In this document: in pieces, positions 45,275 to 58,138 of the stretch
How positions within the stretch are numbered: the first letter of the stretch is position 1
How the letters are laid out: each line of letters starts with the position of its first letter
From: Schizochytrium sp. TIO01
Taxonomy: Eukaryota > Sar > Bigyra > Thraustochytrida > Thraustochytriidae
DNA length: 64,000 nucleotides
Assembly: GCA_004764695.1 (NCBI GenBank)
Contig: SMSO01000014.1
Coordinates: forward strand, 5,338,845 to 5,402,844
Reading direction: 5' to 3'
Position numbers and translations under genes: made by a program
Notes under the pieces: model-generated
The model's database searches: none
Told to the model about the DNA's origin: nothing
The model's input: only the letters and a program-made list of their open reading frames with translations

Positions 45275-47906
45275 GTATTGCAAAAAGTAAAATTCTTTTT
45301 ATTTTTTAAATGTTAATAATTCCAGTATATTTTTAGCTTTAAAAACAAATTCTTCGATAATAATATAAACCTTTAAAGAAAAGATAGTCTTTAAAAGAAA
45401 GATCAAAGAGAGGACTGGAAAGCCAAACCAAACGAGCGAATAACAGTGAAGCAGTCAAGGCTTGACTTGTCAACACTTGATCTTAAAAGGGCTGGCAATC
45501 TGTCTGGTATCCTGGATATGGATGATACGTAGAAAAGCGAGTTTCTTACCAGTGAACAACTAGTTCTTCCTTGCTCTGTTCGGCACCACTTCAAGCCTAA
45601 ATATATATATTATGTTATGAGTTGAAACATTTCAGTGAAAGAGGAATTTCAAAAAACACCTCTTAGTGTTTGAACTAGACAAATGGGTCACTAGCACTAT
45701 AGAACGCACCAGTGTGTGACAATATCGGGGTGGAGCATTGATTTCAAAGGGCACAAAATTAGGCACGCGAAGCACGCGCAGCGCGTGCTTGCAGCGAGCA
45801 AGCTGAAGAACAGGCTAGGTTGACGCAGGGACTAGGTCGGGACGCAAAGGTATTGCGTTTCGTTTCGCAAGGAACTATATGAAAGCTCGTGGTATACTAT
45901 ACTCCCATCATTCACACGAGCAACGCATCAACCTGATAGCAGCCAGCTCACGGAAGCAGCAGAACAGCAGAACAGCAGCCACTCTAGTTTTCGCAGGAGA
46001 GCTTTGGTAAATAATTGAGTAAGAGAATATTAAAATTGAAAAAAGAGTATAAAAACTCATTTATAGTTTGACCGACACTGCAAGCTTTGCCGAAAATAGT
46101 ATCTTATAATATATTTTAAATTCCCTTTAATCTTAATTATAACTGTATTGATAAGTAGTAGCTAGGTAGGTACCCACATTACTGCCTGCATGAGTTAACC
46201 AGAGAAGAAAAGGAAATGAGTGGGGAAGGTAGAGTTTTATCTTCCTGATTCTGATTTTTAGAATAAAAACAGAATAAATTAAAAAAGTAGAGGATTTTAC
46301 AAAGGGCGAAGAAAACATTTTCTTAATAGTGGTTAGTGCCCATTACTATAGTAATATTTCACATACTAACTTCTTTGTTCAAGGGTTCTTCTCAGTTTTT
46401 ACTATGGTCAAATCAAAAGTAAGAGTGAACTTTAGGCCCTCTGCTTCAGGGTTTACTTTACTTGAGTAAAATGAGATGAATGCTGCAATGCTCTCTGTAA
46501 GGGGTATGGAAAGGATGTCGTTGAAGGTTTTAGCTAATGGATCCTTGCGAGGGATAAATGGCTGATAGAACTTCCCTCAGATCCCTTGCAAACGAACCAG
46601 ATATGAGGAAGCTAGTTTCTTCTCGAGTCGACGAACTGGAGCAACTTTCCGTAAATTGTGCTTTCGTTATCATCATCGTCTTCTTGTTTTCCTTTCTTCC
46701 CCACTAACATCATAGGAAGAATACTAAAACTGTCATATTTTATATACAACTCTGCACTTTATCATTCACATTTGTCAAGTCGGATTGAGCTGAAACAGGG
46801 GGACTGGAGGTATTGCACACCTTATGTAATTGTGAGGCTTACTGTCAGGTCTGGGTCGATTGTGAGTGATCGTGCGCTGTTCATATTGCAATTTGCTGTT
46901 GGGATTCGATAAGCATTACCTGCATGTTCTTCACAGTAGATGAAGCTAGCGCATACAGCCGTTAACGAAATATGGATTAGGGTTTTACGCATGTGTATTG
47001 CATAAGAACTGATGTGTGGTTAATTCTTGCAATGGATTTCGTGACAGAAGCAGAAAAGTTATCGTATTACATCTATCAATGCTTGCTCCAAATTTAGACT
47101 AAAGAACATAGACATATGTGCAATATAAATAAAATATAAATAAGTTCCCGATTGCTCAGCGAGACTTGACGTTTCAAAAAATAATTCTACATTGTTTATT
47201 AATTTGTGCTTGAGGTCGCATTCCGTATCGAAAGAATGAGCATTATTTGGGGCGTGGTTTTAAAACGTTGCCCCAAAACTGTGCATCAAGTTAAATAAAG
47301 CAAAATATCTATTTATAGATACAAGTCGCTCACTTGAGTTAGGTTAGATCTATCCAAAATAAAAGGCACATGATCAAAATAGAGTATGTTAAAGACACTC
47401 AACTCAATTAATATTTCCTTTTGTTTTTGCAAAGTTCACAAAAAACCAGAAAGGAAAATATACTGCCTACAAAACGGGAATGTTAAAGAGCTATATTTAT
47501 CTCAGAGTTTGTAAAATAGTTTATGTTTTAATGCTCGAGTATACTTCAGTCGCCTGTTTCATGAATCGGGGAGAGTCTGAAACAGTTTCAAACATGCTTC
47601 GTTGGCTTTGTTACAGCTACCTTCGTACAAACTCATGATGAAAAATGTGGAAAATTTGATGAAATTTGCTCGTAAATTGCAGACATATTAATAATTGTAG
47701 AGTGGTTTACTTTAAGGGTGTGTACTTACAAAACGAAGGGTCAAGAGTAACTTTTGAGTGTGTGCGTGTGTTCACTTAAGGTCGGAGCAGCCACCAGTCC
47801 AAGACTAGGATAAAAACAGTTGCATATTCTCAAATACTGAGCTTGCAGAGTTAGCTCTTAGTTGTAGATACGGGAAAGACGAAAGAAAGGAATCCATTTA
47901 TCTCTC

Positions 47907-47910
<4 letters not shown>

Positions 47911-47948
<38 letters not shown>
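47911..47948. repeat. (TA)n dinucleotide microsatellite
   Basis: Nineteen uninterrupted TA units, preceded by a short TCTC run. Confidence 0.95.
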
Positions 47949-47951
<3 letters not shown>

Positions 47952-48978
47952 TTTGCTTATCTCAAGCATTCATTTAATCTTTTAATGAGATCATTTGCAG
48001 CAATGATTCGAATAAACATGAACGATATATATTGCATTTATTATTCCCTTATGTAGATTTGCAAAGCTATTACGGCTGACAAGAATGGTCGAAATAGGGC
48101 TGAGTATAGGATAATAATAGTGGTGTGCTTGAACTAATAGAGTATGAACCGACATAAAAGGGGGTAGCAATTTCTTGATCTAATACTATGTGCAACATGC
48201 ATATAGCGTAAAATCAAGGTCTTTCAACATCTCTTTTATAATCAATCGATGTTAAAAATATTGTTAACATTCATACGCGTTGGATCGAAAATAGTACTAT
48301 AAAACTTGTTAATACAGCCCAATGCTGCTGATTCTGATTTTGTCGTCTCATCGATAATCTTGATTTTTTATTTCATTCGCAAGTGAGACCTAAATAAAGA
48401 TCTGAACGTTTTGGAAACAAATCAAACTATCGTTTTCTTAAATTAAATTAAACCATAATAATGATGTGACACGTACATGTTTTATACCATCACGGCACTA
48501 AGTTTCTTACTTAATCATATCGTATAAAGGGCACATTTGTACAAATCAATAGAAGCGAAAGCTGTTTTGTTTTTATTGATACTTTTTTTTTTTTTTGCAA
48601 ACTTGTGCAACGAATACTTGAGCATCATTTTCCTTTTGCACGCTTCTTTGTTTCTCCGAGCTTGAAAGTGGCATCTGAATAAACACCACTCCCACCTTAC
48701 ATTTCGATATTTTAAAACTATATAATTTATTTTATACTAATTTGTTTGAAAGGAGGAAATAGACAAATAAATAATAATTAATTGGAGAAATGAAAAAACG
48801 CAAAAACAAAAATAAAAACTACAGATGAAATTTACAATAATATGAAAGAATATTGTTTTCTACATCAATAATGACAAGTGAACTGCCCGCTTGTGGTGCT
48901 GTACTGTGAGGGCAGCCCTGGATAAGAGGGATCTGAAAGTATCTCAATGCTGGTATAACGGCAAGAAAAGAAAGTCCT

Positions 48979-49311
48979 TCAAGAAGTTAAAAAGGTATCA
49001 TTGAGACATGGGTCCGGAAGAAAAGTAGCTGAAATTCTTATATTCTTGTATCTTAATATACCCCTTTCAACTTTAAAAGTAGCTGTTACTATATGTATAA
49101 GAGATGATTCTTTAGGGGGTATTGTAAAACATACTGCAGGGTGAATGGAAGCAAACTTTATAAAGACCGTGTACTCTGTAACGCCAAGTTGTAGAGAATA
49201 GATAATTTTTGCAGCCACCTCAAGGGAGACCATTCTCCGTAGACCTGAGACTGCAAGAAGGCCCATGCATCCTCCAGCTGCAATGTCATTGGCAGCCTTT
49301 TAAGGGATAAA
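48979..49311 (-). pseudogene. Possible relic of a pyridine nucleotide-disulfide oxidoreductase C-terminal domain
   Basis: A minus-strand frame, open from a stop just before 49311 to 48979, includes VAAKIIYSLQLGVTE then FASIHPAVCF. This is the arrangement of the dimerisation domain of glutathione reductase/dihydrolipoamide dehydrogenase-type enzymes (A-x-E-I-I-Q-G-x-x-L-A-x-x-L-G-x-T, then I-H-P-T). The catalytic Glu after the His-Pro is missing, and no FAD- or NAD-binding segment lies upstream. It is more likely a fragment than an exon. Confidence 0.3.
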
Positions 49312-49320
49312 TTGTATAAA

Positions 49321-49342
49321 TAGATAGATAGATAGATAGATA
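49321..49342. repeat. (GATA)n microsatellite
   Basis: Five tandem TAGA/GATA units. Confidence 0.85.
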
Positions 49343-51425
49343 AGATGTATTATTATTTCTTTTTACTTTCTCGATTATGCTTGACTTTCTCCAGAGGTTT
49401 TATTCTCTTAAAAAAAATATATAAAAAATTAACGTTTAAATCTTAGAGAAAAGCTCCTTTCTTATATATCAAACTCGTAAAATGTATTTAAAAGGAGCAT
49501 ATGCCTAATATTTAGTAATATTTAATATTCATGGTCTCCTACATTTCATGGCCTTTTCTGGTGCAAGATGAAAAATACTGTTTGCAAAGGTTCACACGCT
49601 AGGTAAAGGTCGTTACGCAGACCGATTTCACTGAGACCGTCGTCACGAGGGGAATCCGCTTCTTAGTTATCTTTTTCTTCCCCTCCTCCCCCCCCTTTTT
49701 TTTCCCTTTTCTTTTCAAATAATGTTGAACAACAACAAAAAATGTATAAGCAAGAGAGCACACCAAGTAACAACGCTTTTTGATATTATAGTAGGAATGA
49801 TTAGAGACGAAAGGGAATGTGCTTTGATTTGTCTTGGTTTGTCTCGACTCGATCATTCTGGCCGAATATCCTCCCTCAAGTTCAATGAGCATGTTAATGT
49901 TGATGAGAAGATAGTTCATTTTAGCCTGTCAAATTGACGAGGTAGGTAGCGGAGACTTATTTGTCCTTCTTCAAAGTAACAGGATGCATTTCTTCTGCTT
50001 CTCTAAAATTAGAGAACTAAATAATGCACGAATTAATTATATTTCTGTTCATAAAGGTCACACGTGATAACAATGAATGTCCATTGCAATCGGGTAAACT
50101 TTCTTGCTGTTTTTTTGAATGGGATGAACAAAGGATAAACTCGCAATTTGATTTTGGCAATAATCCTTATACAGTTTGTTTACTTTTAGTGTCGGGAAAT
50201 TTCAAGAAATACATGAACGAACTTTCTTACTCAGAGAGATTGGTTTGGTTACCCGTAATATGTGAACTCTTTTCTTTAGAGAACGCTTGCAGTCATAGGA
50301 CCTCATCCAACACATGTTGTCAATCTTAAATTTTATGATGGCTTGGTTTTCAGCCGCATTGCCTTTTCCATTTATTTTGTAATTAATTTCTTAGGAGAAT
50401 TTTTAAATAATAAAAAAATCACAAAAGTGAAAAATTAAAAAGTTAATAAAACGGCAAGCGGTCCCAACAAATTAGTTTACGAAATAATAGATATTAAGTT
50501 TATCATCCGTAGCTGCTCGCATAAATTCAACAATCAGTATGCAGACCGATGAAGGCCACGCCTCCGCACCGCGAGCAAAGTTTCTGCTAGACTATGTTTA
50601 AGTCACGCAATAAAGACGTTTAGTCAAGAATCAAGGCATGACCCAAGTTTAGAATGTGAGCTGAACTTTTAAATGAATCATAGAGACTATGAAGGACCTT
50701 CTCGATGAAACTTAACTTTAGCCTCGCCGCGCGCCCGGGCTCGATTCAGAGTGCTAGGCCTTGGTCTGTTCGGGGATTTATTATTAAATTTGATAGCAGG
50801 CAGAACGCTTTGAAGACTATGTTATGAGAAAAAACATTGTTTCACGTTTGGTAACCTTTTCTACTCCTACCTGGTTTTTCCTTCTTTTCTTTTCTTCTTT
50901 CTTTAAAATAGAAAAATAATAATAAATGTGTCAAACTATCAGAAGTACTAAACGTTGAGTGCGACTTGGTACCGGATGGAGAATGGATTATTTGTTTCTG
51001 TTGCAAATATTTTGCGTCTTGATCAATTTGGTACTGTGATACAAACCATGATAATTAGACAATGTAAAAACAGTTCTTGACATACGTTCATGTCACTTGT
51101 GAGAGAAAGTTTTTGACAGAGGAGTTTGCGAGTGTTATCCTTAACATAGGTTTGCAGAGAGGCAAAGTCCTTATAAGTTAGTGTGCCATTGCTTAAAATT
51201 TTAAAATATTTTTTTCTATTACTAACAAATCATTTCAAGTATGAGAAACCATACTCTGTAAGCCATAAAACTTGTAAACACTGAAGACAGTTTCCTCAAG
51301 AAAACAATTAGTGACCTAACAAACCCCACTGGGATGGATGAAAATCAACGATTTCCGAGCAACCTTGATCAGCAAACCCCAAACTCCGGCGAAGACATTC
51401 GCCACATCTCAAAAACCTTTTAAGT

Positions 51426-51437
51426 GCCTTTAAAGGC
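51426..51437. promoter_or_regulatory. 12-bp perfect palindrome just upstream of the first YSL gene
   Basis: GCCTTTAAAGGC, 16 bp before the ATG at 51454. A related TTTAAGGCT lies at the same distance before the second YSL gene (about 59931-59939). It could be a regulatory site in the leader or simply conserved 5' UTR from the duplication. Confidence 0.3.
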
Positions 51438-51453
51438 TAAATATCTGTGCAAC

Positions 51454-53538
51454 ATGAACAACATGAGGAGCATCGTGAAAAACCCTGAGGGTAAAGTCGA
51501 GTCCGACATCTCAGGTCGCTTTGGCAGTGGAATCAGTGGAAATTCCCAGATTGAAGATGGCACTCTTAAGCCATTTGATGAAGAAGCCGAATTCCAACAT
51601 GCCATCGACTGGCGTGGCCAATTTACAGTTCGCGGCGCCATGGTTGGTGTCATTGTCGGCTTTGCCATGACTATCATTACTCTCAAGCTTAGTTTGACCA
51701 CCGGTGTGATCCCGTCCCTGAACATTTGTGCTGGTTTGCTTGGCTTCATTGGTGTCCGTTCCTGGGTTGGTATTATCTCTCGCTGGGTTTCCGATACTTA
51801 CAAGTTTACTCGCCAGGAGAACACCGTTATTCAAACTCTCGCCGTTGCTCAATACGGTACTGCGTGGATTCTTGGTTTTGGTTCCTACTACATTGCCATG
51901 GATGAGTCATCTTGGGAGAAGACCGGTGCTGATGCTGATCAAGAGAGCGAAATTGTGAACCCGCAATACAAGAACATCATTCCGTTTGCGTTTCTGGTTT
52001 GCTTTACTGGTATCTTTGTCCTCAACACTCTTCGCAAGACCTTCATCGTTGACATGAAGCTCACTTACCCATCCGGTACTGCAACTGCTGTCATGATTAA
52101 TCAATTCTTCACTGATGATGGCCAGGCTCTTGCGGAACGCCAGTTCGTCGTGTTTGGACGTTGGTTTGGAATCTCATTCTTCAAGGACTTCTTCTTTTGG
52201 TTTTTTGAGGGCGATGGCTCTTGTGGCATTGGAAACTTCCCTACCTTTGGTATGAAGGCTTACGACTGGGCATGGAGCTTTGATTTTGAAATTAACTACG
52301 TTGGTGTCGGTATGCTCTGTGGTCATGCGGTCAACTACTCAATGATGGTCGGTGCCGTCATGGGTTGGGGTATTATGTGGCCTGTTTTCACCCAAAAGGC
52401 TGGCGAGTGGTACCCTGCTGATGCTGGTAGCAGCAGTCTTGATGGTATTCTTGGTTACAAAGTCTTCCTCGCCATTGCCCTTATTATTGGCGACGGTATC
52501 TACAATGTTATCAAGATGGGTGTGCTTTCATACCAGAACTACAAGAACCACACTCGTGAAATTGAAGTCAAGGAAGAGTTTGAGACTGAGGAGGAAGAGC
52601 GCGAGGCCCGCCTTCGCCACCGTGTGTTTATGACCGACTCTGTCCCTTGGTGGGCTACCCTTGCCGGCTACATCTTCTTTGTCATCCTCGGTACTGCTGT
52701 GATGCCGGTTATCTTCCCTAGCACCCACTGGTTCATCCTCCTCGTTGCCTATCTTCTTATTCCCTTCTTTGCCCCGGCTAACGCCTACATTTGCGGTCTC
52801 ACTGATTGGGATATGTCTTCGACCTTCGGTAAGCTCGGTATCTTCATTTTTGCAATCTGGTCTGCTCAGGTTGACTCCAGCACTGGCATCATCTCCGGTC
52901 TTGCGACTTGTGGTATTCTTCTTGCGGGTACTTCTCAGGCCGCTACTCTGATGCAGGATTATAAGACTGGTTTTCTCACCCGTAGCAGCCCTCGCGCTAT
53001 GTTCATGGCTCAGATCTTCGGAACCCTCATTGGTTGCTTTCTCTCCCCGGCTGCCTTCTTTATCTTCTACAATGCCTTCGACGTTGGTGATGAGGATGGC
53101 GCATACCCTGCCCCGTACGGAGAAATCTACCGTGCCATGGCTATCCTCGGTACTGAAGGCTTTGGTGCTATGCCCGGTCACTGTGCTGCTATGATGCTTG
53201 CCTTCTTCCTCGCTGCCTTTGCAATGAACTTCACTCGCGATATGGCCCCCCGCTTTATGAGCGAGCGTGCCGCCTCCATTCTTGCCTTCGTCATTCCTAT
53301 TCCCGGTGTTATGTCGATTCCGTTTTATATCTCCGGCACTCTTGCTGTTGATATGGGCGTTGGCAGTTTGGTGAACCTCATTTGGAACTGGAAGGACCCG
53401 GAGAGCTTTCACAACTTCTACATCCCGGTCGCCTCTGGTCTCATTGCCGGTGATGGTATCTGGGCACTCCCCAGCGCTCTTCTTGCCCTCGGTGGCGCCA
53501 CCAGCCCTGTCTGCATGACCTGGTCTGCTAACTGGTAA
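51454..53538 (+). CDS. YSL-type oligopeptide transporter (metal-chelate transporter), copy 1
   Basis: A 694-residue polytopic membrane protein of the OPT superfamily, Yellow Stripe-Like branch. Plant YSLs import metal-nicotianamine or metal-phytosiderophore complexes by proton symport. Hallmarks: EEAEFQHAIDWRGQFTVRG before the first helix, MKLTYPSGTATAVMINQF (about 200-217), GLTDWDMSSTFGKLG, LMQDYKTGFLTRSSPRAM, and VGSLVNLIW near the end. About 14 hydrophobic segments are visible, with one long acidic/basic cytosolic loop (EEEEREARLRHR) in the middle. The frame extends up to a GTG at 51424; ATG 51454 (or 51463) is the likely start. Codon bias is strong. The metal and ligand cannot be read from sequence. 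Copy 2 lies 6.4 kb downstream on the same strand. Confidence 0.94.
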   Translation: MNNMRSIVKNPEGKVESDISGRFGSGISGNSQIEDGTLKPFDEEAEFQHAIDWRGQFTVRGAMVGVIVGFAMTIITLKLSLTTGVIPSLNICAGLLGFIGVRSWVGIISRWVSDTYKFTRQENTVIQTLAVAQYGTAWILGFGSYYIAMDESSWEKTGADADQESEIVNPQYKNIIPFAFLVCFTGIFVLNTLRKTFIVDMKLTYPSGTATAVMINQFFTDDGQALAERQFVVFGRWFGISFFKDFFFWFFEGDGSCGIGNFPTFGMKAYDWAWSFDFEINYVGVGMLCGHAVNYSMMVGAVMGWGIMWPVFTQKAGEWYPADAGSSSLDGILGYKVFLAIALIIGDGIYNVIKMGVLSYQNYKNHTREIEVKEEFETEEEEREARLRHRVFMTDSVPWWATLAGYIFFVILGTAVMPVIFPSTHWFILLVAYLLIPFFAPANAYICGLTDWDMSSTFGKLGIFIFAIWSAQVDSSTGIISGLATCGILLAGTSQAATLMQDYKTGFLTRSSPRAMFMAQIFGTLIGCFLSPAAFFIFYNAFDVGDEDGAYPAPYGEIYRAMAILGTEGFGAMPGHCAAMMLAFFLAAFAMNFTRDMAPRFMSERAASILAFVIPIPGVMSIPFYISGTLAVDMGVGSLVNLIWNWKDPESFHNFYIPVASGLIAGDGIWALPSALLALGGATSPVCMTWSANW

Positions 53539-56500
53539 ACGTGTCCTATCACATGATGGTCTCTCAGGACACCTTCAATCGAGAAAAAACAAGCACGCAC
53601 GTTTTATGTCAGTCTCTTCTCGCATGCATACAATCCATCACAAAAACTATTGTTCTCCTTTCCTCGTCGTTTAGAATTGAGGATCTTATAACCATTTACA
53701 TCTTATGTTCTCCGTTTTGAAATCATCAGTCTATTTTCAATAATTCTTGACGCCTTTACGTGTTTTAAAATCAACTTTCGATGGTTTCGCTGATGTTCGC
53801 TGATGAAGGGTAGATTTGTTTACAGTATTTCAATTTTCGCTTTATCCTTTTAAACTCATCGCAAGTCGATGATCATCTCCATCTTTTATTTATTTTCTTG
53901 GCTTTTCTTGCTTTGTTCGGCCCATGGTTTTCAAATATGAATGCGACGTGTGGCGGTCACTTTTGACCATGTTCCAAACATTGCCTTACCCAGACCCAGA
54001 TGCCCACTTAGATTAGATAGTAGGTGAATTTGGTATTTAGCAGTGACATAAGAAAACGGAATGCTTACTGCTTGGTATGGTTGAATTAGTTTATAGAAGT
54101 AAGTGGGTAGATGATAAAGAGTGGTAGTTTAAGTTAGGTGGTTCCTTCTTCATGATGGATTGGCACTAACTTCGAAAAGGTTTATACACGGTATCTCTGC
54201 CATTGCATGCCAAAAGTTTGCTCCAAAGACTTGCAAATTTTGATTCGAAAATTTGCTGAAAGGCAAATTTACGTTTTGAACGCCGCCGTTGAGATAGTCA
54301 GAATACTCCCTGCTATGGTCCTGCTCTATTCCAGTTGCATATTCAATATAGCAAAAGCTGCGTTGAAAAGGAAGCCCTGCAATTTCTCACTAAAAATCGA
54401 ACAATCGAAAGATTAACGAAACTGGCAATCAATGTTACGGAAGCTCAATTATATGGCTTGGAGCCGAAAAATAGAGTTGACAGCGTAAATTTAAAATAAT
54501 ATATTGCGGTTGAAAGTACGAAACTGTTCTTTGTAAATTCTAATGTGTTTGGGTATAGTTTCCGTCGTGGTAAGAGTTATAAGTCTTCTCAAGTCTCAGA
54601 AAAAGGCAATATTGTAACGTATGGCTGTTGTTCTTTAATGTTGTTAGTAATTGATCAAAAGCTTTATTCAGTGGGGCACGAGGAAGGTGAAGTTAGGGAC
54701 AGTAGTTGACAGAAAGACCGTCGCGTATATTAGTCAAGCAATGAACTCAGATCGGATTCTCCATCAACCTGGCACGCGGAGTGCTGATTTATTCAAAGGT
54801 ACCTGCAACTTGAAAACATGTTCCGAACGGCCTGGGTACTACCGAAGTATCCCGCAACATGGCATGACTTAATTGCGAAGTCTTCCCTAGCTCGTCAGAG
54901 GATGGCAAGCCAGGCCCTGGCCCGACCGCTTGCGTCGGCTTGTTCAGGAACCTTTCCTTGCAGCCAACTCGCTTGGAGCGAATTCACTGACCTTTCTCAA
55001 ATCTGATCTCTGTGTCTTGGTATGATCAAATATGCATGTATTTACTTTTGCTCTCGGTAAAACTTTTGTTCCGGAGGCTTTTAAGACTTTTAGTAATTTA
55101 GTGCTGAAATTAGGAAAAAAGAACAATATTTTCATTTAAAACTCGATAATGAAAATGAAGTGCTCAAGAAGAATTATAGCTTTAACCCCTATATTGTATC
55201 TATAAACTCGACGCCAGCGATGAGGTCAAACTGCCTATGGTAGCAGCTCTTTAGATGGAGCTGGGCGATTAGGAGTTATCCACAAGGTGATAAGGAAGGG
55301 TAGGAATTGCATCACGCACCGGTGTAGGATAAATGCTGCAAGTTCTTACGTATGGTTTGGTGCTACCCTCTCCTTTTTCTTTTCTTTTTTAATGTTTATT
55401 TGAAAAATATTTTTATCATTGTCTGACTCGGAGAATTTAAAGATGAAGGACTGCCTTTATTTTAGCAGTGTGCATTATTGCGCGTAGAAAGAACTCATTG
55501 GCAATGCGAAGCATGACTCGAAAGCTTTGTTTTGGGGTAAATGAGGCCGAGAACGTTGCAACCCTTGCAATTCAATTCTTTTGTTCCGTGGTGTTTATCT
55601 ACCTCTTAGTCTGGTAAAATGAATAGGTCTAAACACTCTGCAATGGATGCGCAGCTACCCCTACCTAGAACGCGGCCCATCTTGATCAGAAATACGAAGA
55701 CTACGAACATATTGTGTTTGGTAATTTTATTTTTTGTTTATATTAGTAGTAGTATTACCTACCTTGGAACTCCCTTGCTCTGTACGGCATCTTCTTTGTA
55801 TTAATAATTGTAGCACTTCAACTTTCCTTCCTAAAACTTAGATTTTCTCTGGGCCCATACATACTGCTACTACATAACCATTGGCGCAATCGAGAGTGAC
55901 TTGCAATCGCTTTACTAGGCTTATATCCAAGATGATTGCTGTGCTTACGGATACAACCTTGCCAAAGAGGGAAAGGAAAACACCTCCAAAACATCATTGT
56001 CAAAAGTGTTACCATTATATAATGGGGAAAGCAGAAGCAGACTATCGTTTGACACAGCAGCGTCGCCGATTTGCAGGGTGCTGGGTGCGCTCTGGGGTGT
56101 CTGTCACCGCCGTGTGTATTATTCCTCACAGCTGTGTATGTTCCTTACAGCTCCTAGCATTGAGTCGAACGAGCATAGGAAACAACCTAAATGTGGAGGA
56201 TACTCACCATGCTTTGAGTACACTTAATAGTTTTATGACGGATACAAAAGAAGCTGATTTAGGGCCTTGACCTGAGTTCATCTCCTTGGACTATCCATCC
56301 GCCCATGATAGTGAAGGATTAAAGGATACATCATCGGGGTACACAGAAAAGTGAATTTTAAGAGAGAGAAAGAAGGAAAGTTTTCTTTTAACCACTTATA
56401 TTATTTGTATTTCATGTTCTTTTTCTATTTGTTTTCCATCATGATTAAAAAAGATCAATTATAAATAATAATAAAAGATTAGACTTGGAACTTACTATCC

Positions 56501-58099
56501 TATGCTGCCTAGGTATGGTGTGACTGAGAATTTTGGCGATACCTAATCCGCCTCCACCGTTTAAGTTGTACCTGTACGTGAGGCAGAAGGGAAGCCTCGA
56601 CCGATATAACCTTTATCAGAGCGCTATGGCCAGAAATCTACAATGATCACCCCAAATGATTAAATTAAGATAGTTTTATCTCAGGGCTACAGCTTTGGCT
56701 GTCTGACCAGTATTGGGTTGATTTATGATTGCCATGCCCCATACGACAAATTCACATTAGATGTGTGGGGTCTGTAGTGTTGAATAGTAACATACGACGT
56801 TCATATAGGTTGAACTATAGTTCTTCTAACACCCCCTACCCTCCTGGCCATCATGTTATTTTTGCCACATAAAGGATCAAGGGGGGGGTATACAGTTTAC
56901 TTCTACAGAGGTACCACATTATCTGAAACTAGCGGGTTTCTCACATTCAGCGCACCCGACGAACACGTGCGAAGCTGAGTTGTCTGTTTTTCCCAATCAT
57001 TACAATAATGAAATTTTATCAAGGCAGTAATACTTGCCGCCTTAGATGGGGCCGAAGAAAGAGAAAGGAGGAGAGAATCAAATCTTTGATCAACGCTACC
57101 ATTCGTCTTTCCTCAAAATGAGCACGAGGTGTTTTCTTCTGCGGACTGTAGGCACTTCGCGCATAGAAAGAGCTTTTTTGGTAAGTAGGAAGGCTTGAAA
57201 GGACCATAGGAAAAAGCCTTCCAAATGTGAGACCACACAAATTGTCGTAAACTGTTTGCTTTGATACCCTGAACTAGGTATAGCCTAAGCGCCTCTACAA
57301 GGTCACCATTCTGCGATGTCATTGATTTCGGTTTTAATCCAAGTAGGCAAACACTCAGTGAGACCAGTGGATGAGGGATATTGCCACTTATCACCTGATT
57401 TTGCCTGTCAGCGACTTATTTAAATGGTTTCAAAAAAGACAACGCGACATTCACATATCTAGTAAAACCTAAAAATCAATAGCGCTTATCTTACTTTTTA
57501 TAGCACTCGTTCTAATCAGAGCCACTGGATTGCTACTTCAGAGTAACATGATTGAAACACTACACGTCATCGTCGCCCTATGGACCTTTAGTGCATGGTT
57601 CTTCAAATGAATCAATTGCGTATGGCGCGACTATCCAAATTATCCCGATTTCGTCGGAACCCTCTTTTATTACGTTTCTTAATTTCTCGATGGTTCATAC
57701 TATTCCTATGGAAACTGGAACCGATATCGTATCCGTCTCATACGAGACTACATCTTTGAAAATCTCTTTGTGGAATAAATCCTTTTATTTACTTGTGCTA
57801 AGGAGTCTATAAGCAAACAATTCCTCCTACTCAAGTTGTTGACATACCGTGTTTTTCTAACTATCTGCTGCGGAATTCGAGAGATGGAAAGCCTGTGTAA
57901 TGGAAACTCAACCTGCATTTTGGTTTCTCTCAATCCCTCAGCGTTGCGCCCGTTTGCCGAGCTAATACAGGCTTTCCACGTCGAACAACAAGTTTTCAGT
58001 TTATTAGTTTATTATCCATTTTTGTATGATGACTGTCTTTTACAAATAATAATGAATTATTACTATGATTTTTTTAATTTTTTAAAAAAAAGTATATAT

Positions 58100-58138
<39 letters not shown>

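Larger units (their letters stand above)
41015..51453. other. 10.4-kb gene desert with gene relics and repeats
   Basis: The longest stretch without an intact gene, mostly AT-rich. Relics and microsatellites inside it are listed separately. A possible small protein on the minus strand (ATG 43001 to 42774, 75 codons, one hydrophobic stretch followed by a Lys/Arg/Glu-rich tail) is too weak to call. Confidence 0.6.

Noticed and set aside
52528-53412. 294-codon antisense frame opposite YSL copy 1 (and a similar one at 61021-61680 opposite copy 2)
   Set aside because: Both lie on the near-identical converted tract, so their similarity is inherited from the sense genes. The translation is charged and repetitive with no domain.
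54651-54872. 73-codon frame between the YSL genes, initially suspected as a retroelement fragment
   Set aside because: No reverse transcriptase, integrase or RNase H motif could be identified in it or nearby.
56155-56180. tRNA-like B-box (GTTCGACTC on the minus strand)
   Set aside because: The surrounding bases cannot form a T-arm stem, and no acceptor stem or A-box is present at the right distance. A scan for other T-loop consensus sites in the window found none with a matching stem.
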